Shown: in pieces, positions 16,835 through 24,788 of the stretch
How the letters are laid out: each line of letters begins with the position of its first letter
How positions within the stretch are numbered: the stretch's first letter is position 1
From: Lachnospiraceae bacterium
Lineage (GTDB): Bacteria; Bacillota; Clostridia; Lachnospirales; Lachnospiraceae
DNA: 50,003 nt
Assembly: GCA_028724245.1 (NCBI GenBank)
Contig: JAQYDI010000093.1
Location: 1 to 50,003, forward strand
Direction: 5' to 3'
Notes under the pieces: model-generated
What the model was told of the DNA's origin: nothing
Database searches by the model: none
What the model saw: the letters and a program-made list of their open reading frames with translations, nothing else
Translations under genes and position numbers: made by a program

Positions 16835-18340
16835 ATGTTCAAACCCGAATCATGGCAGAGCCACAATGAGTATCGAACCATTGTTGATACTTTTGGACGC
16901 AGGCTTTCCCGCAATAACCCTCGCTATCATTTTGACCTTTATTCCAAAGAGCACCAGAAACTCCTCGCTCTTAACCTTGATCCTGTCCGTGATTATATTG
17001 CTCGGTTTTATTCCGGTACCGGCAGACCCGCAAAAAACCAGGCGCAGATCCTGCGTTCCCTTATCCTTTTTGTACTGCTCTTCAACAAAACTCCTGCCAG
17101 AACCAGCCTCACCTCATGGGTTCGCGATGTCCTTCCCAATTCCATTTCCCTTGCTGTCCTCTGCGGTGTTTCCTCTCTTTCTGAGCTTCCTCCTCTCGGC
17201 TCTTATTATGACCTCATGAACCGCCTCTGGCTCGCTTCAAGGGACCGTTATTCCCGGCATGCTCTTTTCCCTGCAGACAGAAATGGGAAAAAACCGGACA
17301 AGGTGATCGGCGCTGATGGAAAACTTTCTGAAGACAGCAATGCTTCCGAATCCACCAGGACCATTGTGGATACCATCCTGCAGGGCAGGCCCGCTGCAGA
17401 AAATCCCGAGGCCGCTCTTCAGATGATTTTTTCTCTCCTTGCTGTCCTTCCTTCCATGGAGCATGGACTGATCAACTCCGACATCCTCACTCTGTCAGGG
17501 GACGGCACAGCAGTCGTCTCCCATTCTTCTCCTTATGGGAAACATCTTTCTTCCTGCAGCACTTCCTGTCCTTACCGCCGCGACTGCGGACGGCATTATT
17601 CCGACCCCGATGCCGGATGGGGATGGGACAGCGATAATAAATGCTGGTTTTTCGGGCACAGCCTGTATATGCTCTGCTGCAGGAACAATTCCCTGAAAGT
17701 GGAACTCCCTTTAACCATAAAGTTCACGGATGCACGCCGACATGACAGCAAAAACTTCCTGTTTGCCATTGATGATTTCGGTCGCCATACTTTCGGGCTC
17801 TGCCCTGAGAATATCTGCCTTGACTCGGCACATGACAACATCCCCACCTATGAGCTTCTGGAACACTGGGATATCAACGCCCTGATCGATATCAACGGCA
17901 GGGCAAAATCATCGGAAAACTCCCCTGACGGCGTTACCTTTGATAAACAGGGACATCCCCTGTGCAGGGCCGGACACAAAATGTGTCCCTGGGGCAATGA
18001 TCCTGTAAAGGATGCCCATAAATACCGCTGCCCCTTAAAATGCGGGCGGATTGCTTCCTGCCCATATGAAGAAACATGTTCACCCGGAAGCTATGGCCGT
18101 ACCGTTTATATAAAGAACCGTGGAGACCTGCGTTTTCAGCCACGCATCCCCCGGGATTCCGAACAGTACCGGAAAATATACAGTGAACGTACCGCCTGTG
18201 AACGGGTAAATGACCGGGTCCTGAATGACTACTGCCTGCAGCATCTCAAAATACGGGGCAGGGATCATTTCTCATTCTGGGCTATGCTCATTGGTATATG
18301 CATCCATCTGGATGCCAGATACAGGACCAGCCTCCTGTAA
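16835..18340 (+). CDS. DDE transposase, IS1182-like
   Basis: A 501-residue transposase. The N-terminal part (FDLYSKEHQKLLALNLDP...YSGTGRPAKNQAQILRSL) resembles the DUF772-type domain of IS1182/IS4-like enzymes. Candidate acidic residues are in LSGDGTAV, ICLDSAHD and SERTACERVNDR. A cysteine-rich insert (CPWGNDPVKDAHKYRCPLKCG...CPYEETC) probably binds metal. I start at ATG 16835, eight bases after AAAGGAG; an upstream in-frame ATG at 16766 lies inside the leader hairpin. Family assignment beyond DDE is tentative. It appears intact and could be active. Confidence 0.8.
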   Translation: MFKPESWQSHNEYRTIVDTFGRRLSRNNPRYHFDLYSKEHQKLLALNLDPVRDYIARFYSGTGRPAKNQAQILRSLILFVLLFNKTPARTSLTSWVRDVLPNSISLAVLCGVSSLSELPPLGSYYDLMNRLWLASRDRYSRHALFPADRNGKKPDKVIGADGKLSEDSNASESTRTIVDTILQGRPAAENPEAALQMIFSLLAVLPSMEHGLINSDILTLSGDGTAVVSHSSPYGKHLSSCSTSCPYRRDCGRHYSDPDAGWGWDSDNKCWFFGHSLYMLCCRNNSLKVELPLTIKFTDARRHDSKNFLFAIDDFGRHTFGLCPENICLDSAHDNIPTYELLEHWDINALIDINGRAKSSENSPDGVTFDKQGHPLCRAGHKMCPWGNDPVKDAHKYRCPLKCGRIASCPYEETCSPGSYGRTVYIKNRGDLRFQPRIPRDSEQYRKIYSERTACERVNDRVLNDYCLQHLKIRGRDHFSFWAMLIGICIHLDARYRTSLL

Positions 18341-18545
18341 AACAGGCACAATACCCAAATATCATCTGTATCCAGTTTGTCAAAAATCCTTTATGACAGG
18401 CTTTTTTTCGCATGCCATTTTTTCTGTCTGGCAGTTTCCTGCAGATGAACTGTCATCTTTTTTATCCCCATTTAACTAAACCCTCAACAAAGAATCGTGC
18501 CCAGGCTAATTTCTTAGCGAGTTTCCGAGATTACTCATATCTGTA

Positions 18546-19810
18546 TAGTCTCGGAAACTCAAAGCCCTTGATTTTCCTGACTTTTTCAAATCAAAATTTA
18601 CAGTTTCACCTCTGCATTTCTGTAACAATCTGCCTTTTTTAAAAAACACTTGACAAACTGCCTGAAATGTGCGGCCCCTTTGTCGTATAGAAACTCTTCA
18701 ACACTACATACCTACATACGACAAAGGAGACATATTTATGTTCAAACCCGAATCATGGCAGAGCCACAATAAGTATCGAACCATTGTTAATACTTTTGGA
18801 CGCAGTCTTTCCCGCAATAACCCTCGCTATCATTTTGACCTTTATTCCAAAGAGCAGCAGAAGCTCCTTGCTCTTAACCTTGATCCTGTCCGTGATTATA
18901 TTGCTCAGTTTTATTCCGGTACCGGCAGACCCGCAAAAAACCAGGTGCAGATCCTGCGTTCCCTTATCCTTTTTGTACTGCTCTTCAACAAAACTCCCGC
19001 CAGAACCAGCCTCACCTCATGGGTTCGCGATGTCCTTCCCAATTCCATTTCCCTTGCTGTCCTTCCTTCCATGGATCATGGACTGATCAGCCCTGACGGC
19101 CTCACCCTTTCAGGGGACGGCACAGCAGTCATCTCCCATTCTTCTCCTTATGGGAAACATCTTTCTTCCTGCAGCATTTCCTGTCCTTACCGCCACGACT
19201 GCGACCGGCATTATTCTGACCCCAATGCCGGATGGGGATGGGACAGCGATAATCTATGAACTTCTGGAACACTGGGATATCAACGCCCTGATCGATATCA
19301 ACGGCAGGGCAAAATCATCGGAAAACGCCCCTGACGGCGTTACCTCTGATAAACAGGGACATCCCCTGTGCAAGGCCGGGCACAAAATGTGTCCCTGGGG
19401 CAATGATCCTGTAAAGGATGCCCATAAATACCGCTGCCCCTTAAAATGCGGGCGGATTGCTTCCTGCCCATATGAAGAAACATGTTCGCCCGGAAGCTAT
19501 GGCCGTACCGTTTATATAAAAAACCATGGAGACCTGCATTTCCAGCCCCGCATTCCCCGGGATTCCGAACAGTACCGGAAAATATTATCGGTATATGCAT
19601 CCATCTGGATGCCAGATACAGAACCGGACTCCTGTAAAACAGGCACAAGATCCAAATATCATCTATATCCAGTTTATCAAAAATCCTTTATGGCAGGCTT
19701 TTTTTCGCATGTCGTTTTTTCTGTCTGGCAGTTTCCTGCAGATGAACTGAACTAAACCCTCAACAAAAAATCGTGCTCAGGCTAAATACTTAGTGAGTTT
19801 CTGATACTAC
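18546..19810 (+). mobile_element. Decayed insertion sequence, copy B
   Basis: Same left end as copy A (TAGTCTCGGAAACTC at 18546-18560), but the right repeat is degraded (GAGTTTCTGATACTA, 19795-19809). The body is about 660 bp shorter because of a missing leader hairpin and three internal deletions in the transposase. Confidence 0.8.
18738..19637 (+). pseudogene. Transposase pseudogene of copy B
   Basis: Begins with the same MFKPESWQSH start as copy A, then shows three losses against it. First, 288 bp (in frame) gone between two 12-bp direct repeats CCTTGCTGTCCT. Second, 209 bp gone (copy A 17639-17847), which breaks the frame so that translation stops at 19257-19259 after GWDSDNL. Third, about 110 bp gone near the C-terminus, removing the ER-x-N catalytic segment. 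It cannot encode a working transposase, but its inverted repeat could still be used by the enzyme of copy A. Confidence 0.9.
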
Positions 19811-19932
19811 TCGTATTATATTTGTGATTGTTCAGAGTCAAATAGATTTTACTGTATTCATTGGAATCACCTCATTACTATAGGTGCACCACTTTTTGAA
19901 TCTGAAATGTATCATTAAAAATTTTGAACCTG

Positions 19933-20088
19933 TCAATTAAAGCTTGACATAATAAAATCTCCCAGATTTATTATTCTAGCACCTATATAATTGCAGCCTG
20001 TCTCAATTGCCCCCGCTATAATGTAAGCTGCTATCACTATTGAAAGTGATATTAAAATTCCTGCGATAAGGTTCTGATAATCTTTCAT
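19933..20088 (-). CDS. Putative 51-residue single-span membrane protein
   Basis: Starting at ATG 20088 the product is a short hydrophobic protein (MKDYQNLIAGILISLSIVIA...), with one clear membrane helix and a polar tail. AAGGGCGG lies about nine bases upstream. In-frame starts at 20118 and 20190 exist but have no ribosome site. No family recognised. It may be a toxin-like or leader peptide, or a chance frame; a minus-strand promoter-like TTGACA lies at its 3' end. Confidence 0.35.
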   Translation of the reverse strand: MKDYQNLIAGILISLSIVIAAYIIAGAIETGCNYIGARIINLGDFIMSSFN

Positions 20089-20227
20089 TTTTATAATCCG
20101 CCCTTCTGCGAAAGACATCAATAGACATCCGTGAATCAATATGCTCGCCTCAATCCACAGTCTTATAACATCCCAAGATGTTCCGTACAAAGAAAACTGT
20201 TCTGCTTGCTAATTGTCCCCGGAAAAA

Positions 20228-20650
20228 TCAATATTTTGCTTCAACACTATACTTCACAATATTTTCCGAATCACTGCCTGAATAAACATAACTTGATACT
20301 TTCATTCTGTATCGATATCCTTTTTCCACTGCAACGCTTTTTGTAAGTGTCAGGCTTGATGCAGATGTTGCCTGTGACCAGCTGTTAATGGTTTTCCAGG
20401 TTCCATTTTGATACTTCTGCAGATATACGTATACAGATACTCTGGTTGTCAGAGACTCGTATCCACTTACTCTGGTTAGAAGATTCGCTGTTCCGGCAGA
20501 ACTGATTGTAAATTTTGTTATCACCTGATTGGTATACAGATTACAAGGAGATACCGCTGATTCATTGTTGTCAGCCGCCATTACTGATGTTGGCGAAGAA
20601 ATCAGTAAAACTGCTGCCAGAAAACATACCAGTAACTTTTTCAACCACAT
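20228..20650 (-). CDS. Secreted DUF6147-like protein
   Basis: A 140-residue exported protein: signal peptide (MWLKKLLVCFLAAVLLIS, cleavage near VMAA-D), then a small all-beta domain with alternating polar/aromatic strands (TNQVITKFTISS, RVSVYVYLQKYQNGTWKTI, KGYRYRMKVSSYVYSGSD). It resembles the small secreted DUF6147 proteins of Clostridia, whose function is unknown. I start at ATG 20650 because the GTG codons upstream form part of the ribosome site GGGTGGTGA. An identical 5' leader and broken signal peptide lie 2.5 kb away beside an ECF sigma pair, indicating this gene once belonged to that operon. Confidence 0.75.
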   Translation of the reverse strand: MWLKKLLVCFLAAVLLISSPTSVMAADNNESAVSPCNLYTNQVITKFTISSAGTANLLTRVSGYESLTTRVSVYVYLQKYQNGTWKTINSWSQATSASSLTLTKSVAVEKGYRYRMKVSSYVYSGSDSENIVKYSVEAKY

Positions 20651-20804
20651 AAAAATCACCACCCTTCGTTTTATATTTTCGTTACATATATAAAACTCAA
20701 ATGATGGTGATTTGGGGACATATTTTGAAATTTTTTTATTTTTTCTCCATTAATTCTTCTGCCATTTTTCAAGGTTTCTTTCGGAAGTCTCAACATCTTC
20801 GCTA
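20620..20804 (-). repeat. Duplicated segment, copy A
   Basis: Shares about 140 bp of near-identity with 23116-23290: the DUF6147 signal peptide, its leader and the last codons of the anti-sigma gene. It then jumps to about 33 bp (20772-20804) matching the ECF sigma gene at 23992-24024. This is the scar of a duplicated sigma/anti-sigma/DUF6147 operon after an internal deletion. Confidence 0.8.
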
Positions 20805-20825
20805 TAACTTCCGGTGTCTTGAAGC

Positions 20826-21143
20826 TCAGAACCAGCGGAAACCCTCGTAAACCCTCAGCCGTCCTCCTCCCGTGTAGACAGACATAAATCCAGGAAAAAT
20901 ATGCAGATGCATGCGAACCTCATCGCCCCTGCCGCAGAATTCGGTAATCATAGCCTTGTAACGGAGTAGCACATCCGCTGAGCTTCTATATATCCAATTT
21001 CCGAACGATAATATTTTTTCCTCAAAACAGGAATCAACGGGAAATGCATGAGAAATATATTCATGGGTTACTGTTCCCATAATCAGCTTTTTATTATTGT
21101 CAAAAAAACAAATATCTTCAAATGTTTGATTCGATGACTCCAT
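20826..21143 (-). CDS. Hypothetical protein, 105 residues
   Basis: No family recognised. The product is soluble-looking, with an aromatic-rich C-terminus (MHLHIFPGFMSVYTGGGRLRVYEGFRWF) and no signal peptide or repeats. A weak purine-rich site (AGAGATGGA) precedes the ATG. Its stop lies at the edge of the duplication scar, so the natural C-terminus may have been replaced by deletion. Confidence 0.4.
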   Translation of the reverse strand: MESSNQTFEDICFFDNNKKLIMGTVTHEYISHAFPVDSCFEEKILSFGNWIYRSSADVLLRYKAMITEFCGRGDEVRMHLHIFPGFMSVYTGGGRLRVYEGFRWF

Positions 21144-21182
21144 GATTCCATCTCTGACAGAGTGTCGGGATAATCTGATAAA

Positions 21183-21234
21183 GAAAACCGATGGCTTCCG
21201 GCTGATATATAGTGAGGCTACACCATCGGTTTCT
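21183..21234 (-). terminator. Probable terminator after the 21.3-kb lipoprotein gene
   Basis: AAACCGATGG/CCATCGGTTT stem with a 28-nt loop, followed on the minus strand by TTTTCTTTAT. The long loop makes it a weaker call. Confidence 0.5.
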
Positions 21235-21307
21235 TATGTTTAAGCTAACAAGTGAATAGTAACACTCATCTCACCTAAAATCATTACAAATATCAAAATA
21301 ACTAGAA

Positions 21308-21967
21308 TTATTGAATTGACGCAGTATACAATTGATTTGAATGGAATATATAATTCTCTCCTTCTTTTTTTACAACAGCCCTATATCTTTCATTGCCACC
21401 CAATTTTGAATAAATCATATTTATATTTCCTTCTTCATCTATATACTGATCCAATACATTTATACACCATTGGTGACTGTCACTATGTACTAAATAGTAA
21501 ATGTTTTCGTCTGTATTATGGTAAAAATTTTGTATACCAACCCAATTTGATTCTTCCAATGTGATTCCGAAATATTTTTTCAAAATTCTGTCCATTTCAG
21601 TGGCAGGAAGTTTGATGATATCAAAATCCATATCCACTTTTTGTTTTTCAATAAAATTTCTGTCTGACGCGTCTATCTCCAAGCCAAAACCGTTGTAGAA
21701 AAGTTCTTCCAAATCAACATTTTTCGGAGAATCATAAATAGAACTCAAACAAAAATTCGCAAAGTCTTTATCTTCAAAACCTTCACTATTGAAAAAATCT
21801 TCTGGCAGCAGATTATCTTTTGGTTTATCCAAAGTATCCGAATCGGTTTTATTTATAATTTTTTCCATAAAGCTCTGATCCATATTTTCTGTGTTTTCAT
21901 CACGTTTTTCACATCCGGTTAAAAGGAAACAAAATACAAACAAAATAGTCAAATATTTTTTCCACAT
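21308..21967 (-). CDS. Putative lipoprotein
   Basis: A 219-residue lipoprotein: signal peptide with lipobox LLTGC (ILFVFCFLLTGCEKR), then an acidic linker and a C-terminal domain with no recognised family. I start at ATG 21967 (MWKKYLTI) because AAGGCGG lies seven bases before it and it clears the upstream gene; a longer frame to 22048 would overlap that gene and hide the lipobox. It lies 23 bp after the CHAP hydrolase, so the two probably form one operon and act at the cell surface. AT-rich compared with the core genes. Confidence 0.7.
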   Translation of the reverse strand: MWKKYLTILFVFCFLLTGCEKRDENTENMDQSFMEKIINKTDSDTLDKPKDNLLPEDFFNSEGFEDKDFANFCLSSIYDSPKNVDLEELFYNGFGLEIDASDRNFIEKQKVDMDFDIIKLPATEMDRILKKYFGITLEESNWVGIQNFYHNTDENIYYLVHSDSHQWCINVLDQYIDEEGNINMIYSKLGGNERYRAVVKKEGENYIFHSNQLYTASIQ

Positions 21968-21990
21968 AAATGCTACCGCCTTATTAATTA

Positions 21991-23022
21991 TCATTCTATT
22001 GAAGAAACGCTCGGTATTTGAGACACTATTATACCACAATTTGAACATTTAAATTTTGTACCATATGTACTGAAACTATGTTGCGACGTAGCATACTTTG
22101 GTGTACCATAACCAACAATTGAAGAATTTGTAAGAGTATACGTTTTTTTTCGAACTTGGTTATTAGCATTTCCTTCAATCGTAGTAATATTACTACCAGA
22201 TACCATAGAAATAATGCCTACATGAGTTGAATCTGATTTTGTTCCAAAATAAATAATATCCCCTATTTTGGGAGTATAACTTCCGCCGTTAGCCTTACTA
22301 TATTTGAATCTACCCCAATTTTTAAAAGTATTCATTCCTGTATCACAACTTGCTGTTTTAGGTATTATTGACGTGCTTATCTTTGCCTTATTTGCACACC
22401 ACGAAACAAACATATGACACCACGGTTGTCCATTAAGTCCATACCATTCACCATATTTTGTTATATTATCACCAGTTTCTGCATATCCAATTTCTTGTCC
22501 TGCTATATATAAGATACAAGAAGTAGAAGCAATTGCATTGAGTTCATCCTGTTTTTTTTCCTCAATATAGGAACATGATATAAAATCAATATAATCCTCT
22601 CTATAACTATCTGAAAGTATAATATAATCATGATTATTATCACACATAATTGTAATTTCGTGAATTATTTCTTTTGGAACACTATCATCATAATAAACAG
22701 ACTCCAAAATTCTTACTTCTATAAAAGGATCAGAAAACTCAACATTTACAATATCGTATGATGAATTAATATTAACGATTCCATGAGTTTCTATCAATTC
22801 TACACGACGTAATTCATCATTAAATATTCCCTCAACACTAATGCCTTTCCATTCTTCTGCAACTTCATCTGTCAAATTGTATCTGAAAGACATATATTTT
22901 TGGATAAGTAATGTAATATAGTCTGTTTCATCTGACGTTTTCGCCATAGCATTGATAGGTATTACAAATAATTCCAGTAGGAAAATTAAACACATAAATT
23001 TCACAAATTTTTTTTTACACAT
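21991..23022 (-). CDS. Secreted CHAP-domain peptidoglycan hydrolase
   Basis: 343 residues with an N-terminal signal peptide (FMCLIFLLELFVIPINAMA), an uncharacterised domain of about 150 residues, then a CHAP (NlpC/P60-fold) domain. The catalytic cysteine is in GQPWCHMFVSWCA (near 205) and the histidine in STHVGIISMV (near 270), followed by TIEGNANNQV. Such enzymes cleave peptide bonds in peptidoglycan stem peptides or cross-bridges. A short C-terminal tail contains a CSNC pair. GAGAGG precedes the ATG. Co-transcribed with the lipoprotein that follows. Confidence 0.8.
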   Translation of the reverse strand: MCKKKFVKFMCLIFLLELFVIPINAMAKTSDETDYITLLIQKYMSFRYNLTDEVAEEWKGISVEGIFNDELRRVELIETHGIVNINSSYDIVNVEFSDPFIEVRILESVYYDDSVPKEIIHEITIMCDNNHDYIILSDSYREDYIDFISCSYIEEKKQDELNAIASTSCILYIAGQEIGYAETGDNITKYGEWYGLNGQPWCHMFVSWCANKAKISTSIIPKTASCDTGMNTFKNWGRFKYSKANGGSYTPKIGDIIYFGTKSDSTHVGIISMVSGSNITTIEGNANNQVRKKTYTLTNSSIVGYGTPKYATSQHSFSTYGTKFKCSNCGIIVSQIPSVSSIE

Positions 23023-23113
23023 TTTATTAACCTCTCAAAATAGTAGTATATCAGATTCATTATAAAATGTCTCGAAAAGTGTCTTAAATTACAGTACCAT
23101 TATACAGCCGCCA

Positions 23114-23167
23114 TTACTTCAGTAAAGCTGCTGCCAGAAAACATACCACAAACTTTTTCAACCACAT
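23114..23167 (-). pseudogene. Remnant of a DUF6147-like gene (signal peptide only)
   Basis: Translation from ATG 23167 gives MWLKKFVVCFLAAALLK and a stop. Leader and first codons match the intact gene at 20650; 16 bp inside the signal peptide and everything after it are lost. It lies just downstream of the anti-sigma gene, its likely original operon. Confidence 0.75.
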
Positions 23168-23252
23168 AAAAATCACCACCCTTCGTTTTATATTTTCGTT
23201 ACATATATAAAACTCAAATGATGGTGATTTGGGGACAGATTTTGAAATTTTT

Positions 23253-23921
23253 TTATTTTTTCTCCATTAATTCTTCTGCCATTTTTTCAAGAACAGACAT
23301 TTCACATGTTCCGGACAGACTGTAAAAACAGTTTTCATCTGTCCAGAAGATATTGTTCGTACCTTCTTTGGAATACTGCCGTCCTTCATATCCATGTATT
23401 TCTATGTGATTCAGGGATATGTCTTCCGTGTCAACATTTATGTTTGTTCCATCCGGAATCATCTGAATGTAAGTTAAGGTCTCATGATCTGAACCTGAAT
23501 AATTCACTTCATAATAGCCTTCATCTCTATACTCAGACCGTATCACATATCCGTCCGGTACATCAGGCTCATGTATCACAAATCCAGCATCTTTCCGTTC
23601 ATCATGGTACAGAAAAACAATATCTGAATTATCACTGTTCTCTTTTACCAGAAAATGGATGACCGCTTCTCTGATCGGTTTGATTCCGATACACCCTGTC
23701 AGAAACAGGACTGCAAGCAATGCAGCCAGCATTACCTTTCGGATTGTGTACCTTCCAATTGTTACATAGCGTCTGTTCGTTGCTCTGATAAGAAGATCCA
23801 TCTTTCCTTCAAAATCCTCGCTGAAACGGTATCTTTTTTGCAGTTCAGATTCACCCGGCATGGAATCCAGTTCCCTGATCATTACTTCTTCCAGTGCCTG
23901 TTTCAGCAATTCATCATTCAT
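23253..23921 (-). CDS. Putative membrane-bound anti-sigma factor (DUF4367-like)
   Basis: 222 residues: a cytoplasmic N-terminal part (about 1-55), one membrane helix (RKVMLAALLAVLFLTGCIGI, about 60-80) and an extracellular domain (GYVIRSEYRDEGYYEVNYSG...YIQMIPDG) typical of DUF4367-type proteins. The start overlaps the upstream sigma gene by 8 bp, the usual arrangement for an ECF sigma and its anti-sigma. Inferred role: hold the sigma factor at the membrane until an envelope signal releases it. Confidence 0.75.
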   Translation of the reverse strand: MNDELLKQALEEVMIRELDSMPGESELQKRYRFSEDFEGKMDLLIRATNRRYVTIGRYTIRKVMLAALLAVLFLTGCIGIKPIREAVIHFLVKENSDNSDIVFLYHDERKDAGFVIHEPDVPDGYVIRSEYRDEGYYEVNYSGSDHETLTYIQMIPDGTNINVDTEDISLNHIEIHGYEGRQYSKEGTNNIFWTDENCFYSLSGTCEMSVLEKMAEELMEKK

Positions 23922-24468
23922 GCAGATCCACTCCTTCCTGTTGTAATGTGGTCATTACCATTTTCCTCCCCCGCTGAATCCGTTTCTTTACGGTTTCTTT
24001 CGGAAGTCTCAGCATCTTCGCTATCTCACCGATTGAATATTCTCCAACCAGATAAAGATATAAAATATCCCTGTACTTTTCGGGAAGCCGACGTACAGCA
24101 GACACGACCTGTTCCAGCAGAAGCTTATTCAGACATTCTTCTTCCACATGAATCCGGGCTTCCAGATAATCCGTTTCATGCGCATCCAGATACTCCATGT
24201 TCGGAGATTCCTTCTTCAGCATCGTAAGCGAAATATTCTTTACTATAATAACCACAAAACCTTTCGTCTGGGGACTGGATACCTCACCGATTTTATGAAG
24301 ATTTTTTGCAATCCGGATAAATGCTTCATGTACCGCATCTTCCGCCAGTTGAGTTTCCTTTAAAATACTGACTGCAACATGCAGCATCGTGTACCGATAT
24401 AAATGATATAACTGCTCAAACTTACTTTTTTCCTCTTCCGTATCAATAAGTGCTAAATAAACTAACAT
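23914..24468 (-). CDS. ECF-type RNA polymerase sigma factor
   Basis: 184 residues with sigma region 2 (FEQLYHLYRYTMLHVAVSILKETQLAEDAVHEAFIRIAKNLHKI) and region 4 helix-turn-helix (VRRLPEKYRDILYLYLVGEYSIGEIAKMLRLPKETVKKRIQRGRKM). I start at ATG 24468 (MLVYLALI), with GAGGC upstream; a longer frame to 24525 adds an unrelated leader. Coupled to the anti-sigma gene by an 8-bp overlap. Target promoters were not identified in the window. A 33-bp fragment of it survives near 20.8 kb. Confidence 0.88.
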   Translation of the reverse strand: MLVYLALIDTEEEKSKFEQLYHLYRYTMLHVAVSILKETQLAEDAVHEAFIRIAKNLHKIGEVSSPQTKGFVVIIVKNISLTMLKKESPNMEYLDAHETDYLEARIHVEEECLNKLLLEQVVSAVRRLPEKYRDILYLYLVGEYSIGEIAKMLRLPKETVKKRIQRGRKMVMTTLQQEGVDLHE

Positions 24469-24725
24469 GCAGCTGCCTCTTATAGAAAGATTTAGACAGG
24501 TTTCTTTTCCGTTGCCAAAACCCATCTATTTTATATATCCTATTTAAACATAAAAAGTAACTCTTTTGTTGAAAAAAATATATTTTTGTAATTTTCACAT
24601 GATTTCCGTCTAACATACAGCCGTTTTCCTGTATACATTTTTTTGCTCTGTAAAGTCAAAGAAAAACACCCTGATCAGGAAAATACTGTTCACAGTTTCT
24701 TTCATCCTTTTTCTCAATTAGCCGC

Positions 24726-24756
24726 AAAAATAAGGGCTGCCTCTTTGGCAACCCTG
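24726..24756 (-). terminator. Intrinsic terminator after the 24.8-kb gene
   Basis: Minus-strand AGGGTTGCC/GGCAGCCCT stem (one mismatch) followed by TTATTTTT. Confidence 0.75.
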
Positions 24757-24788
24757 TTTTGTGAAACCGCAATGCATTATGATTTCCA

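Larger units (their letters stand above)
16608..18533 (+). mobile_element. Intact insertion sequence, copy A
   Basis: Bounded by inverted repeats TAGTCTCGGAAACTC (16608-16622) and GAGTTTCCGAGATTA (18519-18533), 15 bp with one mismatch. It encodes one DDE transposase and is about 1.93 kb long. A second copy (B) starts 12 bp beyond its right end. TCGTA occurs directly left of this copy (16603-16607) and directly right of copy B (19811-19815), so the pair as a whole may have been inserted with a 5-bp target duplication. Confidence 0.85.

Noticed and set aside
18738-19755. Two separate short transposase genes in IS copy B
   Set aside because: Alignment to copy A shows one gene with a 209-bp frame-breaking deletion, so it is annotated as a single pseudogene.
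19838-19861. Seven-codon frame with a good ribosome site next to IS copy B, minus strand
   Set aside because: It ends at a stop before the IS boundary and encodes nothing recognisable; too short to call a gene.
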